Below are positions 21,390 to 30,624 of a DNA stretch of 64,000 bases, piece after piece. The DNA comes from Tolypocladium sp. Sup5 PDA-1. Its lineage: Eukaryota > Ascomycota > Sordariomycetes > Hypocreales > Ophiocordycipitaceae. The first letter of the stretch is position 1; every line of letters starts with the position of its first letter. The stretch lies in assembly GCA_000750105.3 (NCBI GenBank), contig JPHH03000015.1, forward strand, positions 186,001 to 250,000, given 5' to 3'. The notes beneath the pieces were generated by a model. The model saw only the letters and a list, made by a program, of their open reading frames with translations. It ran no database searches and had not been told where the DNA came from. Made by a program: the position numbers and the translations under genes.

Positions 21390-23599
21390 ATGAAGTTCTT
21401 CGGCGGGAGCAAGAAACCTGCGTCTTCGTCGTCTTCGTCGTCGTCGTCCAACAAGAAACACGCCTCCACCACCAGCGTTGACGATCGCGAAGACGTGCGC
21501 CACCACCCTCATTCGGAGCCGTCGTCGCCCACCAAGCCGGCCTCCTCGTCCAGGTCGCCGAAAAAACCATCCAGGCCTGCCTCCTACAGGGACCCACGGG
21601 AGCCAAAACCTTCGTCGTCGCCCCGTCAGTCTCGACTTTCGCGGCACGCTACCGAGCCGACGTCGTCTTCTTCTTCTTCGCGACGGACCAAGTTCGACAC
21701 CGACACCCACCCGCTGAATTTGCCACCCGAGGAGCGCAAACGCTACTCTGAACTCTCCAACTCGGCCATGAGCGGCAGCAACTCCATGGACATTGACCGG
21801 GAGCCGGTCAACGGCGCCTCGTCGCCCCCCCCGTCCAATCCTTCTGCGCAGACAAACTTCTCTGTGCCCATTCCCAATGGCACCGCCAACCACGAAGAGG
21901 CCCCTGTGCCACCGCCTCACAAGTCCAACCCGTCGAGTCCTGTGCCGACCCCGCAGGACGATGCTGATGCCTACAAGGCCGCGGGCAACAGACTTTTCAA
22001 GGACAAGAACTACTCCAAGGCCATTGAGCAATACTCCAAGGGTATGCAGCCAAGGCGAGCCACTCTAACGACTACTTGCTGACCGTGACGATGATGCAGC
22101 CGTTGACCTGTTCCCCGACTCGCCCACGTTCCTCAGCAACCGCGCCGCTGCATACATGTCCAACGGTCAGTACGATGCTGCGCTCGAGGACTGCTCGCGT
22201 GCCGCCGACCTCGACCCGCAAAACGCAAAGGTCTTGTTGCGCCTAGCGCGAATCTACACCGGCTTGGGACGGCCTGAGGAAGCCATGACCACCTTTGGGC
22301 GCATCAACCCGCCGCCGTCCGCCAAGGACATGGCGCCGACCAAGGAGATGTTGCACCATATGGACGCGGCCAAGAACAGCCTAAAGGAAGGGACTGCCGG
22401 GTCCATGGTTCTCCACGCCCTGGACATGGCAGAGCGCGGGCTCGGGCCGGGAGTGAGCAAACCTCGCAAGTGGCAGCTCATGCGCGGCGAGGCGTACATT
22501 GCAATGGGCCGCGAGAACTCGCTTGGCGAGGCGCAGAACATTGCCATGTCGCTGCTGCGGAGCAACAGCCAGGACCCCGAGGCTCTTGTTCTGCGTGGAC
22601 GAGTGCTCTACGGCCAGGGTGAAAACGAAAAGGCCATCCAGTTCTTCCGAATGGCCATCAGCTGCGACCCAGACTTCCGTGACGCCGTCAAGTGGCTAAG
22701 GATCGTCCAGAAGCTTGACCGCATGAAGGAAGAGGGCAACGTCGAGTTCAAGGCAGGCCGACTGCAGCCCGCGATTGAAAAGTACACCCAGGCGCTGGAG
22801 ATTGACCCGGCGAACCGGAACATGAACGCGAAACTGCTACAGAACAGGGCTCAGTGCAAGATCAAGCTCAAGCAGTACGATGAGGCAATTGCCGACGCGG
22901 AGCGGGCCGTGGGCCTGGATCCCAGCTATACCAAGGCGCGAAAGACCAAGGCCAATGCTCTAGGACAGTCTGGCAAGTGGGAAGACGCCGTCAAGGAGTG
23001 GAAGTCCATCCAGGAACTTGACCCTGAGGACCGTACCATCCCCAAGGAAGTCAGGAGAGCGGAACTGGAGCTCAAGAAGAGCCTGCGGAAGGATTACTAC
23101 AAGATTATGGGACTCGAGAAGGATGCTGGTCCCGACGATATCAAGAAGGCGTACCGCAAGATGGCCGTCAAGCTCCACCCTGACAAGAACCCGGGCGACC
23201 CGGAGGCCGAAGCCAAGTTCAAGGACATGCAGGAAGCCTACGAGACCTTGAGCGACCCTCAGTAAGTGTTGATAAGCAAATCACAGTATCCCGTATGCTC
23301 CGTGCTGACCCCCGAGCAGGAAGAAGGCTGCCTACGACAATGGCGACGACCTGCTCGACCCGTCCGACATGTTTGGCGGCGGCGGCATGGGCGGTGGCAT
23401 GGGCGGCATCGACCCGGAGATCCTCTTCAGCATGATGGGCAACCAGGGCGGCGGATTCGGTGGCGGCGGCTTCCGGACCGCCGGTGGTTTCCCAGGGGGA
23501 GCTGGCGGCTTCCCTGGCGGAGGTGGATTCCCCGGCGGCGCCCAGTTTAACTTTAACGGTGCTGGCCGACAACGGGGCGGTGGGTTCCCTTTCCAATGA
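21390..23599 (+). CDS. TPR and DnaJ domain co-chaperone (DNAJC7/TPR2-like)
   Basis: Three exons, 21390-22041, 22100-23261 and 23320-23599, give 697 aa. Residues 1-185 are low-complexity (Ser, Pro, Lys). Tandem TPR motifs run from about residue 190 (AYKAAGNRLFKDKNYSKAIEQYSK) to 530, including SNRAAAYMSNGQYDAALEDC and EEGNVEFKAGRLQPAIEKY. A J domain (about 548-620) follows, with DYYKIMGLEKDAGPDDIKKA and the HPD motif in KLHPDKNPGD. The tail is Gly/Phe-rich (GGGMGGG, GGFPGGAGGFPGGGGFPGG) and ends GFPFQ. TPR2-type proteins hold Hsp70 and Hsp90 through the TPRs and stimulate Hsp70 ATPase through HPD, passing clients between them in the cytosol. The TGA at 23597-23599 is followed by a long open continuation in the same frame. 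Confidence 0.92.
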
Positions 23600-23905
23600 C
23601 CAGCCGATGAGGACGAGGACTGTACGGCCGAGGAGGAGGAGGAATGGGAGGAGGCTGGCGCCGACTCCTGGGACGATGGTCCAGGGGAAGAGAAGACGGC
23701 AAGCGGCAAGCTGCGAAGTGACTTCCAGAGACGCCAGGAAGCCCGTGAAGAGCTCGTCGACACCCTGCGACGTTACGGCACGGGTCTGCTGGCTGCTGCT
23801 GTCTTGCTGCCCACGCAGCTGGTCGTCCTGGGGGTCCTTGCCGTGGCCCTTTTGTACGTGTGCAACAGGTACGTTGGGCGGCGCCGCGAGGGAGTCGCCA
23901 AGTGA
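23600..23905 (+). other. In-frame continuation after the TPR-DnaJ stop, encoding a putative tail anchor
   Basis: Directly after the TGA (CAA TGA CCA) the same frame stays open for 101 codons. It encodes a strongly acidic stretch (DEDEDCTAEEEEEWEEAG), a basic helix (LRSDFQRRQEAREELVDTLR), a hydrophobic segment of about 22 residues (LLAAAVLLPTQLVVLGVLA...) and a basic end (RRREGVAK). Counted by hand, about three quarters of third positions are G or C, as in the gene itself. There is no Met in it, so it can be made only with the upstream gene: by readthrough, or by splicing out the stop (a possible 45-nt intron, 23559-23603, keeps phase but has a weak GTGCTG donor). It could also be chance or the remnant of a longer ancestral protein. 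Confidence 0.4.
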
Positions 23906-24486
23906 ACAGGATAGACGAGCTTGGATCACGACAGACGCGCATGCATGCATATACACATTCCTCATTTTCAGGGCGTTTTTTTTTGGGTCTAGACACTGAA
24001 ACATGATGCCGGGGGCTCACGAAACGAAAGGTTGAGGACGAGAGGTGTGGTCTGGGTTCACTCATGCGTGGACGGACGGCATTGGATCGGAAATCGAATA
24101 ACGAATGGATGTTGGATGGCATGTAAACTTGGTTGACGCTGGTGATGCGTAGATACAGAAAGAGACGCAAACACGGCACGTGTGGCATATTTCTCTGGTA
24201 CATGCTCCTGTCTGTGTGACTGACATGTTTCGTGAATGTGGGATCCTGATTCATAACCCACACTTGCACTTGGTGCATGTGTACAATGTCTAAAGATGGC
24301 GCGAGGCGCCGCTCGCAGCCTGGGTATCTTGCCGTATAACGCCTGTCTCCTGTCTCGTAGTGGAGTGGACATGGCAGAGCCGTGGTGTCGCCTGGCTATT
24401 AAGCCGTGGTGACGGCAACGGCTGTAGGCCGCCATCGCATCTTGATCCTTTGTGGACTCCATCCGATGTGCCGCCGCCAGCAATGC
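23906..24486. other. Convergent intergenic region, TPR-DnaJ / Med10
   Basis: A stretch of 581 bp holding both 3' UTRs. A T8 run lies near 23977. No gene is visible. Confidence 0.5.
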
Positions 24487-25170
24487 TCAACCGCCAGCCG
24501 TCGACGCCGCCTCCGCGCCCAAACCCGCATCCCTCGCACCCGCGCCAGCAGTGGTGCTCTCATCCCCCCCCTCAGCAGACGACGCCGACGCCCCACCAAG
24601 CGGCCGGCCTGCCGTGGCCTCGAGGACGCGCTCGACGTCGCCGCGCAGCTCGGGCATGGCCCGGGCCATGTGTTCGGCGAGGACGTCGCGGAAGGCGGCA
24701 AAGGCGCGGACCTTGCCGCGCATGAGCTGGTTGCCGCGGCGCACGAGCTCGACGAACTCGCGCGTGTAGATGTCCGGGTTGCGGCCGTTCTCGACGTACT
24801 CGAGCAGCTCGGGCGGCACCGAGGGCAGGGCGCCGCCGTGCGGGGAGGAGGCGGAGGCGTGGAGGGCCTGGAGGGAGCGCGAGAGGGTTTTACTGGATGT
24901 TACAGAGTTTAGCTTGCTACCCTGGATTGCGACTGGAGTGGAAGATACTGGAGTATACACGCACACTTCGTTGGAGAGGACGTCGCGGCTGGGGCGGCCG
25001 GTGGTGTCGTAGGTCGAAACCTGGACCATGATCTGGTAAAAGTCCTGGATGACGTCCTTGAGCTGCTCTACGGGGGTGTCAGTTTGCGCGCAGGGGGGTG
25101 TAGTGGGTGTTGTGGGCGGGCGGTGCGTACGCTCGAATTCCTCGTGGCTCATTCTGTCGACGGGCGCCAT
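24487..25170 (-). CDS. med10: Mediator complex subunit 10 (Med10/Nut2)
   Basis: Three exons on the minus strand, 25131-25170, 24965-25067 and 24487-24892, give 182 aa. The spliced protein reads MAPVDRMSHEEFE, then QLKDVIQDFYQIMVQVSTYD, GRPSRDVLSNE, KTLSRSLQALHA, PPELLEYVENGRNPDIYTRE, FVELVRRGNQLMRGK and AFRDVLAEHMARAMPEL, the complete Med10 core in order. The last 35 residues are a low-complexity Ala/Gly/Ser tail. Reading straight through the introns would insert foreign sequence, such as a Pro/Thr run after EEFE, which is how the introns were recognised. For the second donor GTGCGT (24964) was chosen because it gives SNEVKTL without extra residues. Med10 sits in the middle module of Mediator, linking activators with RNA polymerase II in the nucleus. 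Confidence 0.93.
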   Translation of the reverse strand: MAPVDRMSHEEFERTHRPPTTPTTPPCAQTDTPVEQLKDVIQDFYQIMVQVSTYDTTGRPSRDVLSNEVCVYTPVSSTPVAIQGSKLNSVTSSKTLSRSLQALHASASSPHGGALPSVPPELLEYVENGRNPDIYTREFVELVRRGNQLMRGKVRAFAAFRDVLAEHMARAMPELRGDVERVLEATAGRPLGGASASSAEGGDESTTAGAGARDAGLGAEAASTAGG

Positions 25171-25419
25171 GGCTGCGGCTGTGGGCGTCCGGGGAGGTGA
25201 AGGGGAGAGAGAGAGTGTTGATGCCGCGAGGCTGAGGGCGTGGTGATGGAGGTGTGAAGTGGGTGGTGGGGTCGGTGAGCTGCAGGTGAGTGCAGTGGGT
25301 CTGCTACGGGGTTGGCTACTTATTAAGGTAGCTTCCAACGTTGATCAAGGAGACGCAGCATCACAGCACAGACGCATCAGCCATCATCTTTGCGCTTGCT
25401 ATTCCATCTACTTGTACAG

Positions 25420-26314
25420 CTACCTGGTCGTGTACCCGCCGTTGGCAAACAGCGTCTGCCCCGTGATCCAGCCGCCCTCGGTGCACAGGAAGCGGATGAT
25501 GGGCGCAATGTCCTGGATCTCGGTGAGCCTGCCGCCCATGCCCTGGCTCTTGTGGAACGCCACGGCCTCGTCCGACTCTTGCGGGTAGAAGAAGGCTGTT
25601 TGTTTGCAACCCGGTCAGCGCCTCTTGATGCATCGCCGGGGAGAGGTCGAGGCACTCACGCGTGTCCATGGGCCCCGGCGCCACGGCGTTGACGCTGACC
25701 CTGCGGCCCTGCAGCTCCTTGGCCACGCCGCGCGTAAAGTGCTCGACGGGCGCCTTGGAGCCGGCGTAGGAGGTGTAGAGGCCGGTAAAGGCCGCCAGCA
25801 GGGCCGTGACGATGGTGATGAGCTTGCAGCCGTCCTCGACGTGCCTGGCACCCGCCTTGAGGATGAAGAAGGCCGACTTGGAGTTGACCCTGCAACGGAC
25901 CGGCTCGTCAGCACGCGCTCCCGTCCCGTCATCATCGGCGCCCGAGGCCTGGCTGGACTCGACTCACGCAAACATCTCGTCGTACTCGGCCTCGGAGATC
26001 TCGGCAATGGGCTTCTTGAGCACCTTGCCCACCGTGTTGACCACAACGTCCACCCTGCCAAAGTCCTTGACCACGGACACGAACAGCTTGTCGACGGCCG
26101 CCTCGGTCGTCAGGTCCGCCTGGTAGAAGCGCACCTTGCACTGCGGGAACTTTTCCCCGAGCAGCTTGCCCAGCTCGGCCGCCTCGTCCTTGGACTTGGC
26201 CGAGTTGTAGTGCAGCGCGAGGCCGGCGCCGAGGGGGGCCAGCTCCTTTGCGATCTCGGCGCCGAGGTTCTTGGCCCCGCCGGTGATGAGGGCGACTTTG
26301 CCTTGGAGGGACAT
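25420..26314 (-). CDS. Short-chain dehydrogenase/reductase
   Basis: Three exons on the minus strand, 25968-26314, 25660-25889 and 25420-25595, give 250 aa, the classical SDR length. The Rossmann start is MSLQGKVALITGGAKNLGAEIA, followed by the acidic ADLTTE that positions the cofactor adenine and NTVGKV in place of the usual NNAG. The active-site Tyr and Lys are in YAGSK; the residue 13 before the Tyr, usually Ser, is Thr (IVTALLAAF), so the triad is slightly unusual. APGPMDTPFFYPQES and the terminal GGWITGQTLFANGGYTTR complete the fold. Substrate and direction cannot be read from sequence; NAD(P)(H)-dependent reduction of a carbonyl is the family reaction. The gene lies 249 bp upstream of Med10 on the same strand, with no reason to link their functions. 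Confidence 0.9.
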
Positions 26315-27463
26315 GGCGATGATCCTGTAGCGTTCGAGTTAAGGCGACGGGTGTAGTATGATGTGTCTGTTGCATCTATTCACAGGAGAGGGACGAGCAG
26401 CCATGTGGTCCTTTATACATCCGGCACGACAACCAGCTACGAAGTACCAAGCCCCCGGGGAGCTCTGGAAAGTCTCCTGCCATGCGACGCCGTCTCATCG
26501 CGCTGCCCTGAAGGCCCGAGAGGAGGGGTCCGGAAACTGCTTGACATGATTCAGAGCCATGACTTTAAACTTCTGCTAGACGTCCACCTTGCATTTTCCC
26601 GTTTGGGCGATCACGGATCTGCCGGCGCGCCGATGGGGCCTAGCGCCGTCGCTGCCCTTGTGCATGGACGAAACTCCCCGAAAGCACGTACTGTACTGCA
26701 TCATCTCTTGACGGGAGACTTTGTATGAGAATGCACTCTACTTTTGCTCAAGTGGCGTGAGGAGTATTCATTGCAGAAGCTGGGGGAAACGGTCGGTTGT
26801 CGGTGGGGGTATCCTTTCTCCATGCTCACAAAACCTCCGGTTGCTCCGATGCTGGATACAGCTCGTCCCATTAAACAAACAAAGCTGATAATAAACTCCA
26901 ACCCCAGCCTGGGTTTTGGAACTGCGGATAACAGCCGTAGAGTTCGGCCCCCTCAGGCTAACGCGCCGCCATGCAGACACCCGATCGGGCCAAGGATGAT
27001 CGGTGGCGTCTCCCCTGCCCTCCTCCTCCTCCTCCACGGCGCAGTGAGGATGCGACGCTACCTTGGCTACCTCGTACGGACCGTGCAAAGTTGTCGTCTC
27101 TTCGCCCCGTGGCTTGCAGCCCAGCCCTGTCGCCGTCACGTGTGGGACAACAGCGACGGCACAGCGACGGAGGAGGAGGCGGCGGTTGGTACGACCCTGG
27201 AGATGCGTAACCTCCGCCGGCCTCGTTAGACCCGACGCGAGGAGGCATAGCTCACACCCCCCCCCCCCTCGGATCTATCTCTGGTTTGCCACGTCCGATC
27301 CCCGACAGCGAGCTAGACGGACGCAGCGCCGGCGAACAGCCCCCGAGCCGCACCGCAACGCCAATGAACCGGCCCCGTCTCCTCCCGCTCGCATAGGCCC
27401 TAGGGGCCTACCCCCGATTCGCAACACTACGTACGAAGCACCTCCACGGACTTACCTGCCGCG
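26315..27463. promoter_or_regulatory. Divergent promoter region, SDR / transcription-factor-domain gene
   Basis: 1.1 kb between divergent starts, with a C12 run at 27257-27268 and pyrimidine-rich DNA before the right-hand gene. Open frames here lack family features. Confidence 0.45.
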
Positions 27464-28658
27464 ATGCCGGACGCCGCTGCGGGTAGCGGCAACAGCGCTC
27501 CCGTGGAGTTTGAGTTCGTCGTTGGCAGCCGCCCGGACCAGCTCAAGGGCGGGTCGAGCACCCGGCTGCGCTCGTACCTCGCCCGCCGCGCCTGGCAGGC
27601 CCATCTGCCGACGCGCCCGGCGCCGCCCTCGGGCTCTTCGTCCCCGGCGGAGGCTGAGCGGGGCTCCCGGGACGGCCACGCTGCTGCTCGGCCGCGGCGG
27701 CCGCGGCGGCGCTGGGTGAAGCCCTATTCCGTCACCTTCGAGTACGTCGCGGGCGATGAGCCCGGTGAGACGGGGCGGCAGCAGCAGCACGATGAGGCGT
27801 GGGAGGATGAAGAGGTACCAAGACAGTTGGACACACGCCAGGGGCAGATGATCCAGCGGCCCAACTCCAACCCGTTGGCATCCTGGCCCATCGAGTACCA
27901 GCTCGGAGGCGGCCGAGTCGACCCCTTCAGGTCAAACCCGGGACCGTGGCGGTCGTATATACCCGCTCTGACCGACCACTGTACGTCCATCGCCCTCACC
28001 CCTGGCTTCTGTCCCGACATGCAGGCGTGTCCCTTGGAGCGCAGCCCTAACAAGACACCCAGACATCGTCCACATGGCAAAGGACATCGACGAGCTCGAC
28101 GGGCCCGGCAACGCCGGCCTCCTCCGCACCCGCTGGTACCCCTGCGTCCTCTCGCACGCCTCCACCTTCACCGTCGTCCTGCTCCTCTCCGCCGCAAACT
28201 ACATCACCAACCTATCCCCCCTGTGCTTCGCCGGCGGCGGCGACCGCTTCCTCGGCTTCGCCTCCGTCGACGCCTTCCGCGTCCACCTCAAGGACCTCCA
28301 CCACGCCGCCATCTCCGCCATCAACGCCGCCCTGTGCGACCCCCGCCGCCGCCTCTCCGACGAGGTCGTCGGCGCCGTCGCCAAGATGGCCAGCTTCGAG
28401 GCCATGCACGGCGACGTCGCCTCGTACCGCATGCACATGCACGGCCTGCGCCTGATGCTCGACCTGCGCGGCGGCATGGGCTCGCTGGGCCTCGGCGGCC
28501 TGCTGCGCCGCATGGTCGTCTGGATCGACTTGAATTCGTCGTTTCTGCTCGGCGTCGAGCGCTACTTTCCCGGCCACACGTTTACGGGCGAGGAGGAGGT
28601 GGCGGAGCCTAATCCGGCGCGCTTTATAGCTATCCGGGAGGCCCCCATCGGGTCTTGA
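27464..28658 (+). CDS. Fungal-specific transcription-factor-domain protein (Fungal_trans_2 type), no zinc cluster seen
   Basis: Two exons, 27464-27980 and 28063-28658, joined by an 82-nt intron (GTACGT donor, CCCTAAC branch), for 370 aa. The N-terminus has the pattern common in this fungal group: FEFVVGSRPDQLKGG, then RLRSYLARRAWQAH and a basic PRRPRRRW stretch. The middle is variable, with SNPLASWPIEYQLGGGRVDPF. The second exon is helical: HYIVHMAKDIDEL, FRVHLKDLHHAAISAIN, SDEVVGAVAKMASFEAMHGD, YRMHMHGLRLMLDLRGG and RRMVVWIDLNSS. These match the regulatory-domain style of fungal Zn2Cys6 regulators, but no Cys6 cluster is present in or just before the gene. It may therefore be a cofactor, a DNA-binding-free paralogue, or lack an upstream exon I did not find. 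The protein ends EAPIGS. Confidence 0.7.
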
Positions 28659-29131
28659 GAGCCAACGGTGAAGCATTGAGCCTTGTGCCTACGATGGCCT
28701 ACAGCAGCTACTCAAAGAGATGGATGCGTCCCGTTCGAGATGGCATCAGGATCACGAAACAAGGGAATGGATGTGAGATGAACCGCGTTGTGCTGATGTT
28801 AATATCGCCAACGCCCAAATCTAAGCCCCCTCCGTGGGAGGTCCAATGCCCAAAGTATGTACATGAATATGCAGAGTGCTTGCGTACCAAAGCACCGCTC
28901 CTAGCATCGCCCGTCGCTTCCCTCAGCTGCAACAATCTTGCCAGTTCCCTCACTCCGTGTCCCGCATTAAATGGCTGCTTCCCGCGTCCAAGTCCCTGCT
29001 TCCAACAAGGCGCCACGACACTCCAGCCCAAGAAAATCCACAAAGAAACCAATTATTCCCCCGTCTCTCATCAGCCGGGGCATTTCTCTCAACAGTATGT
29101 GACAAAGGAAAGGATGTGTGAACGCTGCCGC
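28659..29131. other. Convergent intergenic region
   Basis: Space of 473 bp between the convergent transcription-factor-domain and GPI-protein genes. No feature beyond presumed 3' UTRs is visible. Confidence 0.5.
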
Positions 29132-30624
29132 TTAGAGGAGCGCCATGAAGCCGGCCATGCCAGCCAAGACAGCGGCGACCGGGACGTGGTTCGTCCGTGC
29201 AGCAGCCGTCGGCACCGTCGGCACCGCCGTTGGCGGAATCGAAGGGTTTGGCGGCACAGTGTACGTTCCCGATGGCGGCGGGGGCGGAGGATATCTAGAC
29301 GCTTCAGACGTGGCACCCGGAACAGAGACGGTCACCGTGGAAGGGGTGCTATACACCACCGTGCTGGTGGTTTGGATGACCTGTGTCGTTCCTCCGCCAG
29401 GCACGGTAACCGTCTGTGTCACGGGGTACTCGTTCGTCTGGGTCACGTACACGACCACGAGCGTCGTCTCCGTGCCGCCCGCCCCGGTGACAGTCGTGTA
29501 CACCGTGTTGGGCTGGTGGACCTCGACCACCTTGGTCTGGATGCGCGTGATGGTGTGCTTCTCGCCGCCAACGGTGACGACTTCCGTCACGGGCTGGAGG
29601 TTGGTGACCGTCTGGTACTGCACGTCCGTGGCCGTCGCGGTCACGTCTGGGCGCTCAACTGTCTGGTGGACCGTGGTGGGCACCTGCGTTTCGATGAGCT
29701 TCGTTGTCGTATAGGTGATGGTGCGCTCCTTGCCGCCGATGGTGGTGACCACCGTAACGGGGCACAGGCTGGTGATTGTCGAATACTCGACATCCGTGGC
29801 GGTGGCAGTCGTGTCTGGCTTATTGACGGTTTCATGAACCGTGTTGGGTACCGTCGTCTCAATCAGCTTCGTCGTGGTGCGCGTAACTGTATATTCCGTG
29901 CCCGAGATGGTCGTTACCTGTGTAACGGGACACAGGCTGGTGATGGTCGAGTACTTGACATCCGTGGCAGTGGCCGTGTGATCCGGCTGCCTGACCGTCT
30001 CCTTGACAGTCGTGGGGACAATCGTCCTGATGAGGCTGGTGGTTGTGTATGTGATGGTCCGTTCCTGTCCGGCAATCGTAGTCACTTGGGTCACCGGACA
30101 GAGGCTTGTCAGGGTCGTGTACACCACGTCCGTAGCAACGCGCGTCTTCTCCGGACCTGGGACACTCTTCCAGATTGTGGTCGGAACGCGCGTGACGACA
30201 GCACTAGTAACCGTTCGCGTCGTCAGGTACGTGTGTGTCGGCCCAGTGATGGTTTCCGTGATCGAGCAGACCGTCGTGTAAGTGACTTCCACCAGAGTGG
30301 TAGTCCCCCCAATGACCGTTGGACCAGGAACAGTAATTACTCCGCGCGAGCAGCCGTGGCATCCGGTGACCGTGAGTGTGGAGGTGGTGAGGCGAGTCAC
30401 GCAGTAGGTGCTGGACTAATGTCAGCCGCCAGAGCTTAAGCAAGGTACATGATCCGTAATACTCACGTTCCCTTGGAAGTGACGGTGGAGGTGACGGGGC
30501 AGACAGTTGTAGTCGTATAAGTCGTCAACGTGATAACCGCAGGTTTGTCATTACCCCATCGTGGATCAATCTGGTTCCCCAGCGCCGAAGCAGCAAAGGC
30601 GAGCAACGCCACGCGGAACATCAT
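29132..30624 (-). CDS. GPI-anchored, Thr-rich repeat cell-wall protein (adhesin-like)
   Basis: Two exons on the minus strand, 30467-30624 and 29132-30410, give 478 aa; the intron has GTGAGT, a GCTGAC branch and a CCAG acceptor giving GTTYCVTRL. Residues 1-16 are a signal peptide (MMFRVALLAFAASALG). The body is about a quarter Thr with many Val, arranged in roughly five 56-residue repeats whose best copies share ITSLCPVTxVTTI, TITYTTTxLIETxVPTTV and TATATDVxYST. A Pro-rich stalk (PPPPPPSGTY) follows, and a hydrophobic C-terminus (VAAVLAGMAGFMALL) of the GPI-signal kind ends the protein. It should be heavily O-mannosylated and bound to membrane or wall, where such proteins act in adhesion or surface masking. 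Regular paired Cys in the repeats may form disulfides. No specific ligand is suggested. Confidence 0.85.
29460..30290 (-). repeat. 168-bp tandem repeats inside the GPI-protein gene
   Basis: Equivalent strings (AGGCTGGTGAT-like followed by TACTCGACATCCGTGGC-like) recur near 29598, 29766, 29934 and 30102, exactly 168 bp apart, matching 56 codons. The two middle copies are most alike; the outer copies are more diverged. An exact multiple of three keeps copy-number change in frame. Confidence 0.85.

Noticed and set aside
21354..22031. Arg-rich minus-strand frame opposite the first exon of the TPR-DnaJ gene
   Set aside because: The low-complexity Arg/Gly product mirrors Ser/Pro codons of the real gene.
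29145..30281. Plus-strand open frames over the GPI-protein repeats
   Set aside because: Long antisense openness follows from the Thr/Val repeat codons on the minus strand; the minus-strand protein has a signal peptide, repeats and GPI tail.
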